A stretch of 64,000 nucleotides of DNA, taken from the NCBI GenBank assembly GCA_013822725.1, contig PNKX01000008.1:124001-188000 (forward strand). The letters run 5' to 3'. This document shows positions 27,428-37,916 of the stretch, piece after piece. A program made the position numbers and the translations under genes. The notes under the pieces were generated by a model that saw nothing but the letters and a program-made list of their open reading frames with translations, was not told the DNA's origin and did no database searches. The first letter of the stretch is position 1. Every line of letters starts with the position of its first letter. The DNA is from Pirellula sp. (GTDB lineage: Bacteria; Planctomycetota; Planctomycetia; Pirellulales; Lacipirellulaceae).

Positions 27428-29335
27428 ATGTCTGAGCCTGAACGGCTGAAAGAAGATTCTCGACGGACCAATGAACCAATGCTCGCCGATGCGCATTCGG
27501 CGACGAACGATGGCTTGACGATCGCGCCGGCGCTCGATGTGACGCTCGAACGAGCTGACACGCCGGCGCAGTACGCTCCAATCGACGGCCGCGTGCTGCA
27601 GATGTGCGGACTCACTGTCGCGTTGGGAGTGATGGCGGCATTCGTCGCTCAGGCGCTGATCGCCTTGATCGCCTTCACGACGAATTTCGCCTTCTACGGT
27701 CGGCTATCGTTCGTCGAGTCAACGCCCGCCGAAGCAGTAGCGCACCTCGGCCTGTGGGTCATTCCGATTCCTATCATCGGCGCTTTGATCGTAGGGCTGA
27801 TGGCCCGTTACGGGTCGAAAGCTATTCGGGGACATGGCATCCCGGAGGCAATGGAACAGGTGCTGACGAATCAGAGCCGCATTCCGGCGAGAATTACTTT
27901 CTTAAAACCAGTCTCAGCGGCGATCTCGATTGGAACCGGCGGACCTTTTGGCGCCGAGGGGCCGATCATTGCGACGGGAAGCGCTCTCGGCTCGCTCATC
28001 GGTCAATTGATTCCAACGACGACTGGCGAGCGCAAGACACTGCTCGCGGCGGGTGCTGCTGCGGGCATGACTGCAACGTTCGGAAGTCCTGTGTCGGCAG
28101 TGCTGCTCGCTATCGAACTGTTATTATTCGAATACCGGCCGCGGTCGATCATCCCGGTGGCACTGGCAGCGGTGACGGCCGAGGGAGTGCGCATGATGTT
28201 TGTTGGGATGTCGCCCGTCTTTGCGATGTCCGACCTCACTGCGCCGACTGGCCCGGCGTTGGTAATATACCTGGCGATCGGTGCGATCATGGGTTGCGCT
28301 GCGGCAGGCGTTACCAAACTGATTTACGCGATCGAGGACGGTTTTGAAGGGCTGCCGATTCACTGGATGTGGTGGCCGGCGCTGGGAGCGGTGGCCGTGG
28401 GCGTCATGGGCTTCCTAGTGCCGAGCACGCTGGGCGTTGGATACGGAAACATTACTGGCGCGCTAAACGGCCAGTTCACCGCGGGAACCCTGCTCACGCT
28501 AGCGGCGGCGAAGCTAGTTTCGTGGTCAATCTCGCTCGGCAGCGGCACGTCCGGCGGCACGATGGCGCCCTTGTTCACCATCGGCGGCGCGCTAGGCGGC
28601 GCCATGGGAATGGGAATCGTCGCGGTGGCGCCGTGGTTGGGAGTAGATCCGCGGATTGCAGCGCTAGTTGGAATGGCGACGATGTTTGCAGGCGCATCGC
28701 GGGCAATGTTGGCGTGCGCGGTGTTCGCGTTTGAAACGACAATGCAACCGCTGGGACTGTTGCCCCTTTTGGGAGGATGTGCCGCGGCCTATTTAACGTC
28801 GAGCCTGCTTTCGCGGAATTCCTTAATGACGGAGAAGATTGCGCGGCGCGGGATTAAAACGCCGTCTGAGTACATGGCCGACGCGCTCGATCAGGTGCAG
28901 GTGCGTGAGATCGCGGCGAAATCGGTGATTTCGTTACGGGCGGAGCAGTCCTTGGCGTCGGCGCGGGACTGGATCGCTTCTGGGGTTAAGGGAACGATGC
29001 ATCAGGGATTCCCTCTGCTGAACGAGAGGGGGGTTCTTGTGGGTGTGTTGACGCGACGTGATTTGCTGGACGCGACATCCCCGGGCGACCGGCCGTTAGC
29101 GGCGTTAGTGCGGAAGTCGCCAAAGTTCGTTTACGAAGATTGCACGGTTCGACAGGCAGCCGACCACATGGTGAGTCATCAGATCGGTCGTCTCCCAGTG
29201 CTGCGTCGCAGCGAGGCGACCGTGTTGGTGGGAATGGTGACGCGGAGCGACGTGCTTTCCGTGTTTCAACGGCATGTGGACGATGCGCAACGGCAGACGC
29301 CTTCGATCAGTTGGGGGAAGGCGGCAGTGCGTTAG
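27428..29335 (+). CDS. ClC-family chloride channel/transporter with CBS domains
   Basis: This 635-residue protein has a ClC membrane core (about 55-470) and two C-terminal CBS domains (about 490-620). Selectivity-filter blocks are visible: a GPFGAEGPII loop with the gating glutamate (usually GKEGP, here GAEGP) and GSGTSGGTMAP. The filter serine loop GxGIP appears as GHGIPEAM. CBS domains bind adenosine nucleotides and may sense energy status. The ATG at 27,428 is chosen; a GTG precedes it by one codon. It stands alone. Confidence 0.93.
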   Translation: MSEPERLKEDSRRTNEPMLADAHSATNDGLTIAPALDVTLERADTPAQYAPIDGRVLQMCGLTVALGVMAAFVAQALIALIAFTTNFAFYGRLSFVESTPAEAVAHLGLWVIPIPIIGALIVGLMARYGSKAIRGHGIPEAMEQVLTNQSRIPARITFLKPVSAAISIGTGGPFGAEGPIIATGSALGSLIGQLIPTTTGERKTLLAAGAAAGMTATFGSPVSAVLLAIELLLFEYRPRSIIPVALAAVTAEGVRMMFVGMSPVFAMSDLTAPTGPALVIYLAIGAIMGCAAAGVTKLIYAIEDGFEGLPIHWMWWPALGAVAVGVMGFLVPSTLGVGYGNITGALNGQFTAGTLLTLAAAKLVSWSISLGSGTSGGTMAPLFTIGGALGGAMGMGIVAVAPWLGVDPRIAALVGMATMFAGASRAMLACAVFAFETTMQPLGLLPLLGGCAAAYLTSSLLSRNSLMTEKIARRGIKTPSEYMADALDQVQVREIAAKSVISLRAEQSLASARDWIASGVKGTMHQGFPLLNERGVLVGVLTRRDLLDATSPGDRPLAALVRKSPKFVYEDCTVRQAADHMVSHQIGRLPVLRRSEATVLVGMVTRSDVLSVFQRHVDDAQRQTPSISWGKAAVR

Positions 29336-29647
29336 CGGGCGGACGCGCACCCGTAACCGATCATGGTGAGGCTTACTGAGGCGGCGTGAACGTTTCGGGC
29401 AATTCCACTAGAGCGGCGAGAATTGAAGGATCCGGCGGTCTTCAAGTCAGCTCCTGAGGGGTCGGCCACCCCTTCTGGGGTCGAGGCGCGCCCGTGTGCC
29501 CGGTCGATCGCTTTTTAATTCTTTCCATTCGGCGGGTGACACAATGCCAGCCACAGCCCCCTCTTTTAGCCGCATTTGCGGACCCGTTACTTCGCATTCT
29601 TCCCGGGAGGAGCGCCGGGCGGAGCGTGAGGCGGCTGCACCTGATTT
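29336..29647. other. Gap between convergent ClC and porin genes
   Basis: This 312-nt stretch has no gene that I can support. It contains a short GGGGTC/GACCCC-type inverted repeat around 29,458-29,485 that could act as a terminator. Confidence 0.3.
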
Positions 29648-31258
29648 TTAGAAGTAGATCTGAAACCGCGTCCAAAACAGATTACTGTGATGTTGCATCC
29701 CGTCTGGCCGGTACGGAATCGGCTGAGCAAACATGGCATGCTGCCAGTCGAAATATATCTTCGTGTACTTATTTAAATACCAATTCACTCCCGAGTCGAT
29801 GCTTTTCACATGCCCGGTCCACAGGTTAGGGTCAGCGAACCCGCCAGAGAAAATCTCCTCGCCGATGGTGAAATCGTCGTATCGTGATTGCAATTCGATG
29901 GCACCCAGCCCCCGTTTGTTTTCTCGCAGATCAAACGGATGGAGGGGTTCGACGAATGTCCGACGCGTCACTTCCTCGCCAGTCAAGAAATATCCAAACT
30001 GGGCGTGCCACCCCCGCGTGGGCACGCGCATATAAGGATCATCGCCAACAGCATAGCTGTTGTAACCAGTGTCCCACGCCGTCATTAGCGTGAGTTGCTT
30101 GTAGTAAAGCGCTGAATGGACGTCCCATAGGTGTCGCGGTCCGCGCTCTCGAACGCCGTCATTTAGTTCCAAGAACCACGGCGCCGCTTCGTCCGCACCT
30201 TCGCTTTCGGTCGCATTCTGTGACGTCCAGAACTGCCGTGGGCGTGGCGCTTGGTCTTGAATGCCATAGGCCATTGATCCGCCGAAGTTCCAGTATTTGA
30301 GCGCCGGCAGCGCTTCAGTATCCTGGAACGGGCGAATGTTGACGAACGTCAGCACGTCTTTATCTGCGTTGAAGTCAAAGTATTGATTTCGCGGCCCTAC
30401 CGCCATCGCGACGGCGTACTCGCCTTTTTTGTCTTCACGTTCGCCGTGCAACATCATTGCCCAATTTCGGTTGTAGCCGTAATTGATCGCGAAGACCGAT
30501 CGCTCGGGGGTCGTGAGAAACTGGTTGCTAAGTGCGTACCAATCATACGTGAAAGGCACGCGAAAGCGCCCCACTCGAAATTGCAACCGTGAATCGTAGT
30601 TGAAGTTGAAGTAGGCATCGAGCAAATTCAGATCGCCCAACCCCTTATTCAACGAGACGCTGTATTCAATCGGGTCGGTCAGACTACCATTGAAGTACAG
30701 CCGCATACGTGAGGTGTAGAATCCGAACTGATTCACCGGCTCGGAGTCGGATTGCTCGTAGGCCCGAATATCAAGCTGCGTTTCATTATGGAACGCAAGG
30801 TCAAACTCGCCATCGTCAGTGGTCCACTTGAACCCCTCGGCAAACGTTCCCGCGGTGCCTTCCTCCGCCTCTGAAGATTCCGGCTGATCAGTCCGGATGT
30901 CCTCCGGTTGGTCGTCGAAACCCCATCGCGAACTTAGTCCACTCCCAGATGGGCCTCGGCCATTTGCCTCACCCTTCAGCTCGTTTGAACTCTCAGTCAT
31001 GGAGAGAGTCATTGTCTCAATTTGTGCGCGGAGCTTCTCGTTCTCCACCACAATTTGTTCATGCTGAGTCGCAAGTTTTATGTGGCTGTCCTCGAGTTGT
31101 TGCAAACGTGCTTCGAGAGATGCCAGCGGTTCAGTTGCTGGAATCGTCACACCGTCGGCTATGTTCGATCGTGCTTCGGTGCCAGTCGCCTTCCCGGCGA
31201 TGGCCACTAAGGCGATAATCATGCTCAGCAAGCGGCATGAAGCAAAAAGTGACAGCAT
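29648..31258 (-). CDS. Outer-membrane porin, OprO/OprP (phosphate-selective porin) type
   Basis: The 536-residue protein has a signal peptide, a coiled-coil region near residues 45-90 (LEARLQQLEDSHIKL, QIVVENEKLRAQIETM), and then a beta-barrel of alternating residues ending in Phe (RFQIYF), the usual outer-membrane assembly signal. FRVGRFRVPFTYDW and TWNF-like strands match the OprO/OprP family. It probably forms a trimeric anion pore. The N-terminal coiled coil, found in several planctomycete and cyanobacterial porins, may contact peptidoglycan. Confidence 0.85.
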   Translation of the reverse strand: MLSLFASCRLLSMIIALVAIAGKATGTEARSNIADGVTIPATEPLASLEARLQQLEDSHIKLATQHEQIVVENEKLRAQIETMTLSMTESSNELKGEANGRGPSGSGLSSRWGFDDQPEDIRTDQPESSEAEEGTAGTFAEGFKWTTDDGEFDLAFHNETQLDIRAYEQSDSEPVNQFGFYTSRMRLYFNGSLTDPIEYSVSLNKGLGDLNLLDAYFNFNYDSRLQFRVGRFRVPFTYDWYALSNQFLTTPERSVFAINYGYNRNWAMMLHGEREDKKGEYAVAMAVGPRNQYFDFNADKDVLTFVNIRPFQDTEALPALKYWNFGGSMAYGIQDQAPRPRQFWTSQNATESEGADEAAPWFLELNDGVRERGPRHLWDVHSALYYKQLTLMTAWDTGYNSYAVGDDPYMRVPTRGWHAQFGYFLTGEEVTRRTFVEPLHPFDLRENKRGLGAIELQSRYDDFTIGEEIFSGGFADPNLWTGHVKSIDSGVNWYLNKYTKIYFDWQHAMFAQPIPYRPDGMQHHSNLFWTRFQIYF

Positions 31259-31504
31259 TACACCAATAAGAACCGAGGCGATGAGCTACGCACGTGAAAC
31301 GCGCGAGAATTTGACGAGATCGGCGTGCGGCCGCCATCGGATTTATCGACTCTATCGAGACGACCCGCCAGTGAAGTGGGAACCTTCCGGGCCGATTTTA
31401 TCTTCACTGCCACGAATCTTACGTTTTCGTAAACTCTCAATCAGTTCTCGACCCGCGAGAGTTAGACCTGGAGCGCAATGCCAGATTCACAAGCTCTAGC
31501 CACG

Positions 31505-33364
31505 TCATGCTCGACAACGTACGTCCGCGTCGACGTCAGTTGCGTGCTGGAACTGCTCGGGGGCCCCTTCGCCGCGGCGTCGTGGATAGAGAATAAGCGC
31601 TCCCGCCGCCGCCGCGCTGATCGAGGCAATGAAAATTGCAATCTTGGCTGCTGCGTAATCGGCGGGACTTGGGAAGGCTTCGCCCGCGATGAACAGCGAC
31701 ATCGTGAACCCAATTCCGCCGAGTGATCCTGCGCCGACTAACTGACGCCACGAGTACGCTTCGGGTTTTACTGCAATTCCGCTTTTGACTGCGAGCCAGG
31801 CGGCGACGATGATGCCGACAGGCTTTCCCACAACCAGTCCCGATGCAATCGCCAGCATCAAGCGTCCATGTTCCTCAAATACCTCGGGCGACCAAGTGAC
31901 GCCGGCGTTGGCCAATGCGAAGATCGGCAGCACCAGATAACTTGACCAGGGCTCAACGGATCGCAGAAGCTTGTCGGTCGGCGATTCAATCCGAGCGTGG
32001 ATAGCGTCAAGCGTATTAAGCGCCTGTTCAGACGGCCCCTGCCGCATCGCTTCTCCGGTATGACGGTCCTCCAGATGGATGACGGTCGCCGCCTGAGCCA
32101 GCAGCGCCTTCATGTTAGCAGGAGGTCGGGCAGGAATGACCAGGGCGAGAATCACCCCAGCCAGCGTCGCGTGCAATCCAGCTTCATGAAGAAAGAACCA
32201 CAGAATGATTCCGCAGATGGTATACGGAAGAGTGCCATACACCCCAATTCTGTTAAGTGCGAGGAGCAGCACTGTCGCCGCGCCGCTCGCAATCAGATAG
32301 GCGGTGACGAGCTCGCCCGTGTAGAACAGGGCGATGACGGCGATCGCAACGATGTCGTCAATGATGACTGCTGCCGTTAAGAACACCCGCAATTGAATGG
32401 GAACCCGATCGCCGAGCAACACGATGAGCGCCACGGCGAAGGCGGTGTCAGTCCCAATCGGGATCCCCCAACCGTGCCTCAAATCGGGCGGTGCGATGGC
32501 CGCGTAAATTATCGCGGGCAGCAGGATCCCTCCGAAGGCCGCGATCACCGGTAGTGCGCCCGAGCGAAAACTGGCCAAGTGACCGACTGTGAACTCGCGC
32601 TTAATTTCGAGCCCGACGACGAGGAAGAAGATCGTTAGTAAACCGTGGTTCACCCAGTCAAGTAGAGTTAAAGAGAAGCTAAATTCACCCCACCGAAATC
32701 CGGCAGGCGTCTCCCACCAGCCCTGGAACGCGGAACTGACTGGCGAGTTGCTCAGCACCATGGCAAGCAGCGTCGCCAGGCCAAGCAGGAGGCCTGACGA
32801 CGGACCCCAGCGAACGAAATCGAAGGCCGCCGCTTGAATCCGATGTCCCAGGGGTTCAAGCATCGCATCCGCAAGCGAGCTTTCGTCCCAGGCGCCCTCG
32901 TACCGCCGGCCGTTGATGTAGAACGTCGGCGACACCAAAGCCCCGCTGCGACGCGCGTCTGCTACACCCTCGCGCACCAGCTCGTGCGCGTTATTGGGCG
33001 CAGTCACCGTTGGAAGATTGAATTCACCGGCAATCCGTTCAATGTCACCCGCTGACAGCGCGGGCCCGCATTCCATTAACGCTTCATGAACTTCCCAGAA
33101 TTGGCCCCTAGCCGCGGCATGTTCGGTTAGCTCCGCTGCGCGAGCCGCTTCGCCGCTGCCGGCGACAGGCAGGTGTCGAAAGACATATCGCATTCGATCG
33201 CCAAATCGAACGCGTAGAATCTCGATCACATCGTGAACCGCGTGACATTGCCGACACGCATAACTTCCGTACTCCACCAGCGTCAACTCCGCGTCAGGCG
33301 GACCGAGCACGTGGTCGCGATTCACGTCAACAGGCGGATCAAGCTTCTCCGGTCTGTTCATCAT
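31505..33364 (-). CDS. nhaA: DsbA-like thioredoxin domain fused to NhaA Na+/H+ antiporter
   Basis: The 619-residue protein begins with a thioredoxin-fold domain (about 20-180) having CRQC as active site and VSPTFYINGRRYEGA near its end. Residues about 190-600 are NhaA: GLEIKREF, GWGIPIGTDTAFAVAL with the transport aspartates nearby in AVIIDDIVAIAVIALFYT, and a final GFTMSLFIAGEAF. NhaA exports Na+ in exchange for protons. The fused domain could control thiol state of the antiporter or a partner. Such fusions are known in some bacterial lineages. Confidence 0.93.
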   Translation of the reverse strand: MMNRPEKLDPPVDVNRDHVLGPPDAELTLVEYGSYACRQCHAVHDVIEILRVRFGDRMRYVFRHLPVAGSGEAARAAELTEHAAARGQFWEVHEALMECGPALSAGDIERIAGEFNLPTVTAPNNAHELVREGVADARRSGALVSPTFYINGRRYEGAWDESSLADAMLEPLGHRIQAAAFDFVRWGPSSGLLLGLATLLAMVLSNSPVSSAFQGWWETPAGFRWGEFSFSLTLLDWVNHGLLTIFFLVVGLEIKREFTVGHLASFRSGALPVIAAFGGILLPAIIYAAIAPPDLRHGWGIPIGTDTAFAVALIVLLGDRVPIQLRVFLTAAVIIDDIVAIAVIALFYTGELVTAYLIASGAATVLLLALNRIGVYGTLPYTICGIILWFFLHEAGLHATLAGVILALVIPARPPANMKALLAQAATVIHLEDRHTGEAMRQGPSEQALNTLDAIHARIESPTDKLLRSVEPWSSYLVLPIFALANAGVTWSPEVFEEHGRLMLAIASGLVVGKPVGIIVAAWLAVKSGIAVKPEAYSWRQLVGAGSLGGIGFTMSLFIAGEAFPSPADYAAAKIAIFIASISAAAAGALILYPRRRGEGAPEQFQHATDVDADVRCRA

Positions 33365-33541
33365 GACTCCGCGAGCTCCGATCGGCTCGTTCTTTTCCTA
33401 GGCTGCGCAGGATTTGGCTGCATCTGGGTGAGGCAGTCTACTCACTTTCTCAGACAATCGAGAGCACTTGATAGTCGACGCTGCGCGGCGCCCGTTTGGC
33501 CGCCGCGCCCAATCTTGATACCGACGCCTCTTCGCCGATTA

Positions 33542-34543
33542 TTACTCAGATCGTTGCTTGACGACAAGCAAAGGCATCGTGGCATGGCGGATCAAATAGT
33601 CGGCCAATCCTGACCTAAACAGGCGCGAGAAATTGCCGCCCCGGGTTGCCACTGCAATAAAGTCAGCCTGTTGCTCTTCGGCTTGCTTGAGCACTTCACG
33701 GTTGATCTGCGAATCACTCCACACGTGAGTCGTCTTGAGTTTTGGCAAATACGCCTTCCAACGCTTGGCAACGTCGTTGAGGTCGGCAAGCGCCCTCGGA
33801 AGCTTCTTGAGGAGGGAGAACGGGCGGTCTTCCGGAATGACGCGAAGCAGCGTTTGCTGCCCGTCCATCACTCGGCTAAGACCAACGATAGGCAGTAAGA
33901 TTTCTTCGCTACCAGGCGATCCATCCAAGGGAACCAGTGCGTGGTTCAAATGGGGCCGTCCCGTTAGATCGACTGGATAGTTGTACCCACTGACCAGCAA
34001 TAGCGGCTTCGAGGCGTTACGCAGGAGCTCCTGCGAAACGCTGCCGAACAGGAGCCGGCCGAGTCGACTGCGGCGGCGTGTTGCCATCACCGTCATATCG
34101 ACAGACGCCAACAGTTCGGCTAATGTCTCGGCAATGCGGCCTTCCAATAGCATCGGCTTCCTGACGTGAGCACCCGCTCGAGTCATTCGATTGATGACCT
34201 CGCTCAAGTACTCCTCTTTCGGCTTCCGCAGGAGGTGGTCGAAAGCTCGATAGGTATTTGCTCGATGGCCGTGAAATCCGTCATCCATTCGCTCGTGAAC
34301 ATGCACGAGTCGAATCTGCGCTTTTGCTGATTCGGCAATACGGATTGCCCAAGGCAACGCATGTTCGGCAGACAGACTTCCGTCTAACGCGACGAGTACT
34401 TCTCGAATTACCGGTACGGGCTGCTTGTTTACCGGCGCCTGACTTGGAGAGGAAAGGTCGCCGAGCTGACCTTGCCGCCGGGCGAGGGAAATGCGTTTCG
34501 GATCTGGTAGAGTTGGCGGTCGAGCCTGCAATGTACGAATCAT
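33542..34543 (-). CDS. Tandem universal stress protein
   Basis: The 333-residue protein starts at MIRTLQARPPTLPDP (AGGAGA 8 nt before the ATG), preferred over a longer form that overlaps the Rnk-like gene. Domain 1 has VLVALDGSLSAEHALPW and the ATP-loop-like ATRRRSRLGRLLFGSVSQ. Domain 2 has ALVPLDGSPGSEE and a degenerate ATRGGNFSRLFRSGLAD. It follows the Rnk-like gene closely and should share its sigma-54-type promoter. Confidence 0.88.
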   Translation of the reverse strand: MIRTLQARPPTLPDPKRISLARRQGQLGDLSSPSQAPVNKQPVPVIREVLVALDGSLSAEHALPWAIRIAESAKAQIRLVHVHERMDDGFHGHRANTYRAFDHLLRKPKEEYLSEVINRMTRAGAHVRKPMLLEGRIAETLAELLASVDMTVMATRRRSRLGRLLFGSVSQELLRNASKPLLLVSGYNYPVDLTGRPHLNHALVPLDGSPGSEEILLPIVGLSRVMDGQQTLLRVIPEDRPFSLLKKLPRALADLNDVAKRWKAYLPKLKTTHVWSDSQINREVLKQAEEQQADFIAVATRGGNFSRLFRSGLADYLIRHATMPLLVVKQRSE

Positions 34544-34602
34544 TTCTTTATCTCCTGAACGCACAGTTAATAATTGATCTCTGCTCCGCATTGATGTTTC
34601 GG

Positions 34603-35079
34603 TCATGTGGCCTCAGCGATCGCTGCGGCATGCCGAATCCACCGCGGCGGCGCGCCCTCAATCTCAAGGTCTGCCACTCCTTCCCGCTCCGGTTGAAAGA
34701 GAACGCGCTGGACTTTAAATCGTCGCCAACCCCCGGGAACGCGCCATTTGAGCTCATCCCCGACACGCTGACCGAGGATTGCCGTACCGACAGGAGCTAG
34801 AACCGAGAGGCGGTCATTGGCGATGTCCGCTTGCTCGGGATACACGAGCGTGTAGGTCTCACGCTCATTCGTTTCAAGATCTCTGAGAGTGACGGTTGAG
34901 TTCATCGTCACGACGCTGCGGGGAACGCGGTGAGGGGCCACGATCTCAGCTCCCTTCAATTCGGTCCGCAGATCCTCAAGGTACTCAATAGGACTAATGA
35001 CCTGTGCGAACTCTGAGTCGAGTAGCGCTTCGAGTCGTTCATGATCAGCTTCGGTGAGAACAATCTTACGCTTGCTCAT
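34603..35079 (-). CDS. Rnk-like protein with GreA C-terminal domain
   Basis: This 158-residue protein has a short helical N-terminus (LTEADHERLEALL) and a GreA/Rnk FKBP-like C-terminal domain (VTMNSTVTLRDLETNERETYTLVYPEQAD, PVGTAILGQRVGDELKWRVP). Rnk proteins bind RNA polymerase through this domain but lack the GreA cleavage-stimulating coil. It heads a pair with the universal stress protein and lies downstream of a sigma-54-type promoter and the perfect operator palindrome. It is one of three GreA-C-domain proteins in the stress region. Confidence 0.88.
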   Translation of the reverse strand: MSKRKIVLTEADHERLEALLDSEFAQVISPIEYLEDLRTELKGAEIVAPHRVPRSVVTMNSTVTLRDLETNERETYTLVYPEQADIANDRLSVLAPVGTAILGQRVGDELKWRVPGGWRRFKVQRVLFQPEREGVADLEIEGAPPRWIRHAAAIAEAT

Positions 35080-35135
35080 TGCTAACTCCTTGGTCGGATA
35101 TGCCGCTTGAATGTCGGGTTATGCATTAACCCAAC

Positions 35136-35150
35136 GCAACTTGCGGACCA
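35136..35150 (-). promoter_or_regulatory. Sigma-54-type promoter for the rnk-usp pair
   Basis: On the minus strand TGGTCCGCAAGTTGC has GG and GC spaced by 10 nt and an exact TTGC -12 block. It is about 60 nt upstream of the Rnk-like start codon. Confidence 0.6.
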
Positions 35151-35235
35151 CGGCGGAGGCGGAGCGAAATCGCTCGTCGAGTCGCGTGAAACGCCTGCTT
35201 TTCGCAATAAATCGCCGACAGACGAGCAGGCCTGC

Positions 35236-35250
35236 GTTGACACTGTCAAC
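35236..35250. promoter_or_regulatory. Candidate operator palindrome, copy 2 (perfect)
   Basis: GTTGACACTGTCAAC is a perfect 7-1-7 palindrome. It lies about 100 bp upstream of the sigma-54-type promoter at 35,136-35,150 and only 20 nt beyond the end of the response regulator gene, a normal distance for an NtrC-type activator. Confidence 0.65.
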
Positions 35251-35270
35251 GTGCGTTGGCGCTTTGACGA

Positions 35271-36668
35271 CTACGTCCGAAACTCGCCAGCGTCGACGCC
35301 ATGCTTATTTAAGAGCTTATGCAGGCCTTGTCGCGAAATCCCTGCCTGCCGCGCCGACTGGGCGACATTGCCGGCGTTTTCGCGCAGGAGTGACACGAGG
35401 TACTCTCGCTCTGCATCTTCGACGGTTTCGGCCCGCGTTGCGCCCGCTGGGCGGGATGACTGAGGTTTGGGCGTGTCCGCCTCGGTTCGCTGAACAGCCA
35501 ATGGCAGATCGCTAGGCAGAATCCAATCGCCGCGCGCCATGGTTAGCCCGCGCTCGACTGCATTGCGTAGTTCGCGAATATTACCCGGCCAACGATAACC
35601 GCTCAGCAAGGCGAGACTCTCTTCCGAAAAGTCGCTAACTCGACGATGCTGCGGTTGCAATTGGTTGAGAAAATGCCGTGCAAGCAAGATGACGTCGTCG
35701 CCCCGCTCTCGCAGCGGCGGCAGTTCGATATGGATCACCGCGAGTCGATAGAAGAGATCTCGCCGAAACCGACCGGCGTTCACCTCCAGCTCCAAATCGC
35801 GGTTCGTTGCACAGAGAAATCTCATGTCTACTTTGACAAGAGACGTTTTGCCAACTGGCGTAAACGTCTGCTCCTGGATCACGCGGAGAAGTTTGGCTTG
35901 CAATGGGAGCGGAAGTTCGCCAATTTCATCGAAAAAGGCGGTTCCGCCATCTGCCTGGGCTAATAGTCCAGCTTGATCTTTGAATGCGCCCGTGAACGAC
36001 CCTTTGGTATGCCCGAACAGCACGGACTCAAAGAGCGTCTCTGGAATCGCGGTGCAATCGACTACCTGCAGGGGCCCGTCTGCACGTCGGCTGCGATTGT
36101 GGATGGCCCGGGCAACGACTTCCTTCCCAGTCCCGCTTTCGCCCGTAATCAGTACGCTCGTGTCCGTGTCGGCCACCCGCTCGATAATCTCGAACAGATC
36201 CAGCATCGCTGCGCTTTCACCGACGATCTCGGGGAAACAACGAGTTCCCGAGCCGGTTTCCACCGCTTTCGGCGCGTGCAGCTGCCGACGTTCTTGTTGC
36301 GCTAGGGCTCGACGCACCGCCGAGAGCAAGTCCTCGTACTTGACGGGCTTCAGTAGATAATCAGTGATGCCCAGGCGCACGCTCTCGATGGCAGACGGGA
36401 GAGACGGAGCACCGGTGATGACGATCAGCGGCACGTCAGGCCACTTTTCGCGCCCTTCCTGCAAGAGCTCCAGGCGGAGATTGCCGGGCATATTCAAGTC
36501 TGAGAGCACCAGGTCAAACGGCTCTCGCGCCAGCGTTTCTAACGCAGCATGTCCGCTAGAGGCCGTGGTGCACTGATAGCCTGCTTTTCGAAGTAATGCC
36601 GCCGTCGTTCGCAAGAAGAGCGGCTCGTCGTCCGCAATCAGGATTCTAGCTGCGGGGAGCTCACTCAT
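35271..36668 (-). CDS. NtrC-type sigma-54-dependent response regulator
   Basis: The 465-residue protein has a receiver domain (phospho-acceptor Asp57 in VLSDLNMPG, Lys in LLKPVKY), an AAA+ domain with Walker A GESGTGKE, the sigma-54 contact loop GSFTGA (usually GAFTGA) and Walker B FFDEIGEL, and a Fis-type HTH ([18 protein letters not shown]). The ATG at 36,666-36,668 overlaps the kinase stop region. It should activate sigma-54 promoters when phosphorylated by the adjacent kinase. The palindromes at 22,260, 35,236 and 38,483 are its likely binding sites. Confidence 0.93.
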   Translation of the reverse strand: MSELPAARILIADDEPLFLRTTAALLRKAGYQCTTASSGHAALETLAREPFDLVLSDLNMPGNLRLELLQEGREKWPDVPLIVITGAPSLPSAIESVRLGITDYLLKPVKYEDLLSAVRRALAQQERRQLHAPKAVETGSGTRCFPEIVGESAAMLDLFEIIERVADTDTSVLITGESGTGKEVVARAIHNRSRRADGPLQVVDCTAIPETLFESVLFGHTKGSFTGAFKDQAGLLAQADGGTAFFDEIGELPLPLQAKLLRVIQEQTFTPVGKTSLVKVDMRFLCATNRDLELEVNAGRFRRDLFYRLAVIHIELPPLRERGDDVILLARHFLNQLQPQHRRVSDFSEESLALLSGYRWPGNIRELRNAVERGLTMARGDWILPSDLPLAVQRTEADTPKPQSSRPAGATRAETVEDAEREYLVSLLRENAGNVAQSARQAGISRQGLHKLLNKHGVDAGEFRT

Positions 36669-37878
36669 CGCCGGAGGCCTCAAGTACTTCGATGCTGCGG
36701 GTAAAGACGGCCACGAATTCCGTACCAGCTCCGGAACCTCCTACCACGTCAATACGCCCCCCCATCGCTTCGATCAAACTTCTCGACACGGAGAGTCCCA
36801 AGCCCATGCCTGGCTCGGACACCCCGTGTTTCGTCGTGAAAAACGGGTCGAAGATATGGGGCAGTACTTCCGCTGAAATCCCTGGACCTTGGTCTCTCAC
36901 ATGAACGAAGAGCTCCTCTGCTTGTTCCTTGAGTTTCACGTTTACTTCGCCCCCGGGGGGCGACGCCTGAACGGCGTTGCGGATGAGATTGAACAGGATT
37001 TGCCGAACCTCCCCCTCTGATAAGCAGACCATCACCGGCCCATCATTGAGATCGCACTGGAGGCGAACCTCCCGCTTCGCGGCCGTCCCCTCCAGCAAAT
37101 ACGCTACTTCGCCAACTACCGTCGTCATTGAGAACTCGGTTGGCCGCTGAGGACTGCGGCGATAGAGCTGGTGCATCTGCAGAACGATCCCGCTCATGCG
37201 ATCAATTTCTCGGTCGATGAGCTCCAGCAACTCATAGTGCTCATCCTCCGGCGACAGATCGGATTTGATTAACTCGAAGGCATTGCGCACGCCTGCGAGT
37301 GGATTGTTGATCTCGTGAGCGACGCCGGCGGCCAGTTGGCCCAAAGCGGCGAGCTTTTCCATTTGACGTTGCCGCTTTTCAAGTTGGCGCAGGCGCGACG
37401 TTCGCTCCTGAACGAGTTGCTCCAGATGTTCGGCGTGAAGCCGTAGTTGCTCGCGGAGCTTGTGGCGATCTGTAACGTCACGCACGCTTGTGCGAAAACC
37501 CAAGTAGAGGTTTCCATCGCCGAACATCGGCTGCCAGGAGAGCGACATCCATCGCGTCTCGCCATTGCGATGGACCGCGCGCACGTCGATGCTTTCGCCA
37601 GACGTACGTTGACGAGCGCTCAGTAACACCTTAGCGATCTGTGCTTGATTGTCTGCTGCGATCATCGGAAGCGGGTAATCATCCATCGCTAAGCAGTCGA
37701 CGACTGAATACCCCGTGATTCGTTCAACGGCAGGATTGACCCAGATCAAGCGCCCGTCGGGCCCGTGCCAACTTTCCCAGTCGTACGTAAAGTCGGCGAC
37801 GGCGCGAAACCATCGCTCTGGTTCGATCACTGCGGGCGGCATTGGTTCAGAGGTCTGGGAACTCTTCTTGGAACGCAC
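36661..37878 (-). CDS. PAS-domain sensor histidine kinase
   Basis: The 405-residue protein starts at GTG. A PAS domain with PAC (about 22-145, [26 protein letters not shown]) is followed by a coiled coil ([21 protein letters not shown]), the phospho-acceptor [10 protein letters not shown], and an ATPase domain with [16 protein letters not shown] and GMGLGLSVS. No membrane segments are seen, so it senses a cytoplasmic signal, possibly redox, oxygen or energy. Its gene overlaps the response regulator gene by 8 nt; they form one two-component system. Confidence 0.93.
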   Translation of the reverse strand: MRSKKSSQTSEPMPPAVIEPERWFRAVADFTYDWESWHGPDGRLIWVNPAVERITGYSVVDCLAMDDYPLPMIAADNQAQIAKVLLSARQRTSGESIDVRAVHRNGETRWMSLSWQPMFGDGNLYLGFRTSVRDVTDRHKLREQLRLHAEHLEQLVQERTSRLRQLEKRQRQMEKLAALGQLAAGVAHEINNPLAGVRNAFELIKSDLSPEDEHYELLELIDREIDRMSGIVLQMHQLYRRSPQRPTEFSMTTVVGEVAYLLEGTAAKREVRLQCDLNDGPVMVCLSEGEVRQILFNLIRNAVQASPPGGEVNVKLKEQAEELFVHVRDQGPGISAEVLPHIFDPFFTTKHGVSEPGMGLGLSVSRSLIEAMGGRIDVVGGSGAGTEFVAVFTRSIEVLEASGDE

Positions 37879-37916
37879 AGCCTAATCCTAACGTTGATGC
37901 CGGCGATAAGTCGGAG

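Noticed and set aside
27154..27615. 153-residue minus-strand frame before the ClC gene
   Set aside because: Most of it is antisense to the ClC N-terminus. Only the last 44 codons (hydrophobic) lie in the gap, and they lack a ribosome site.
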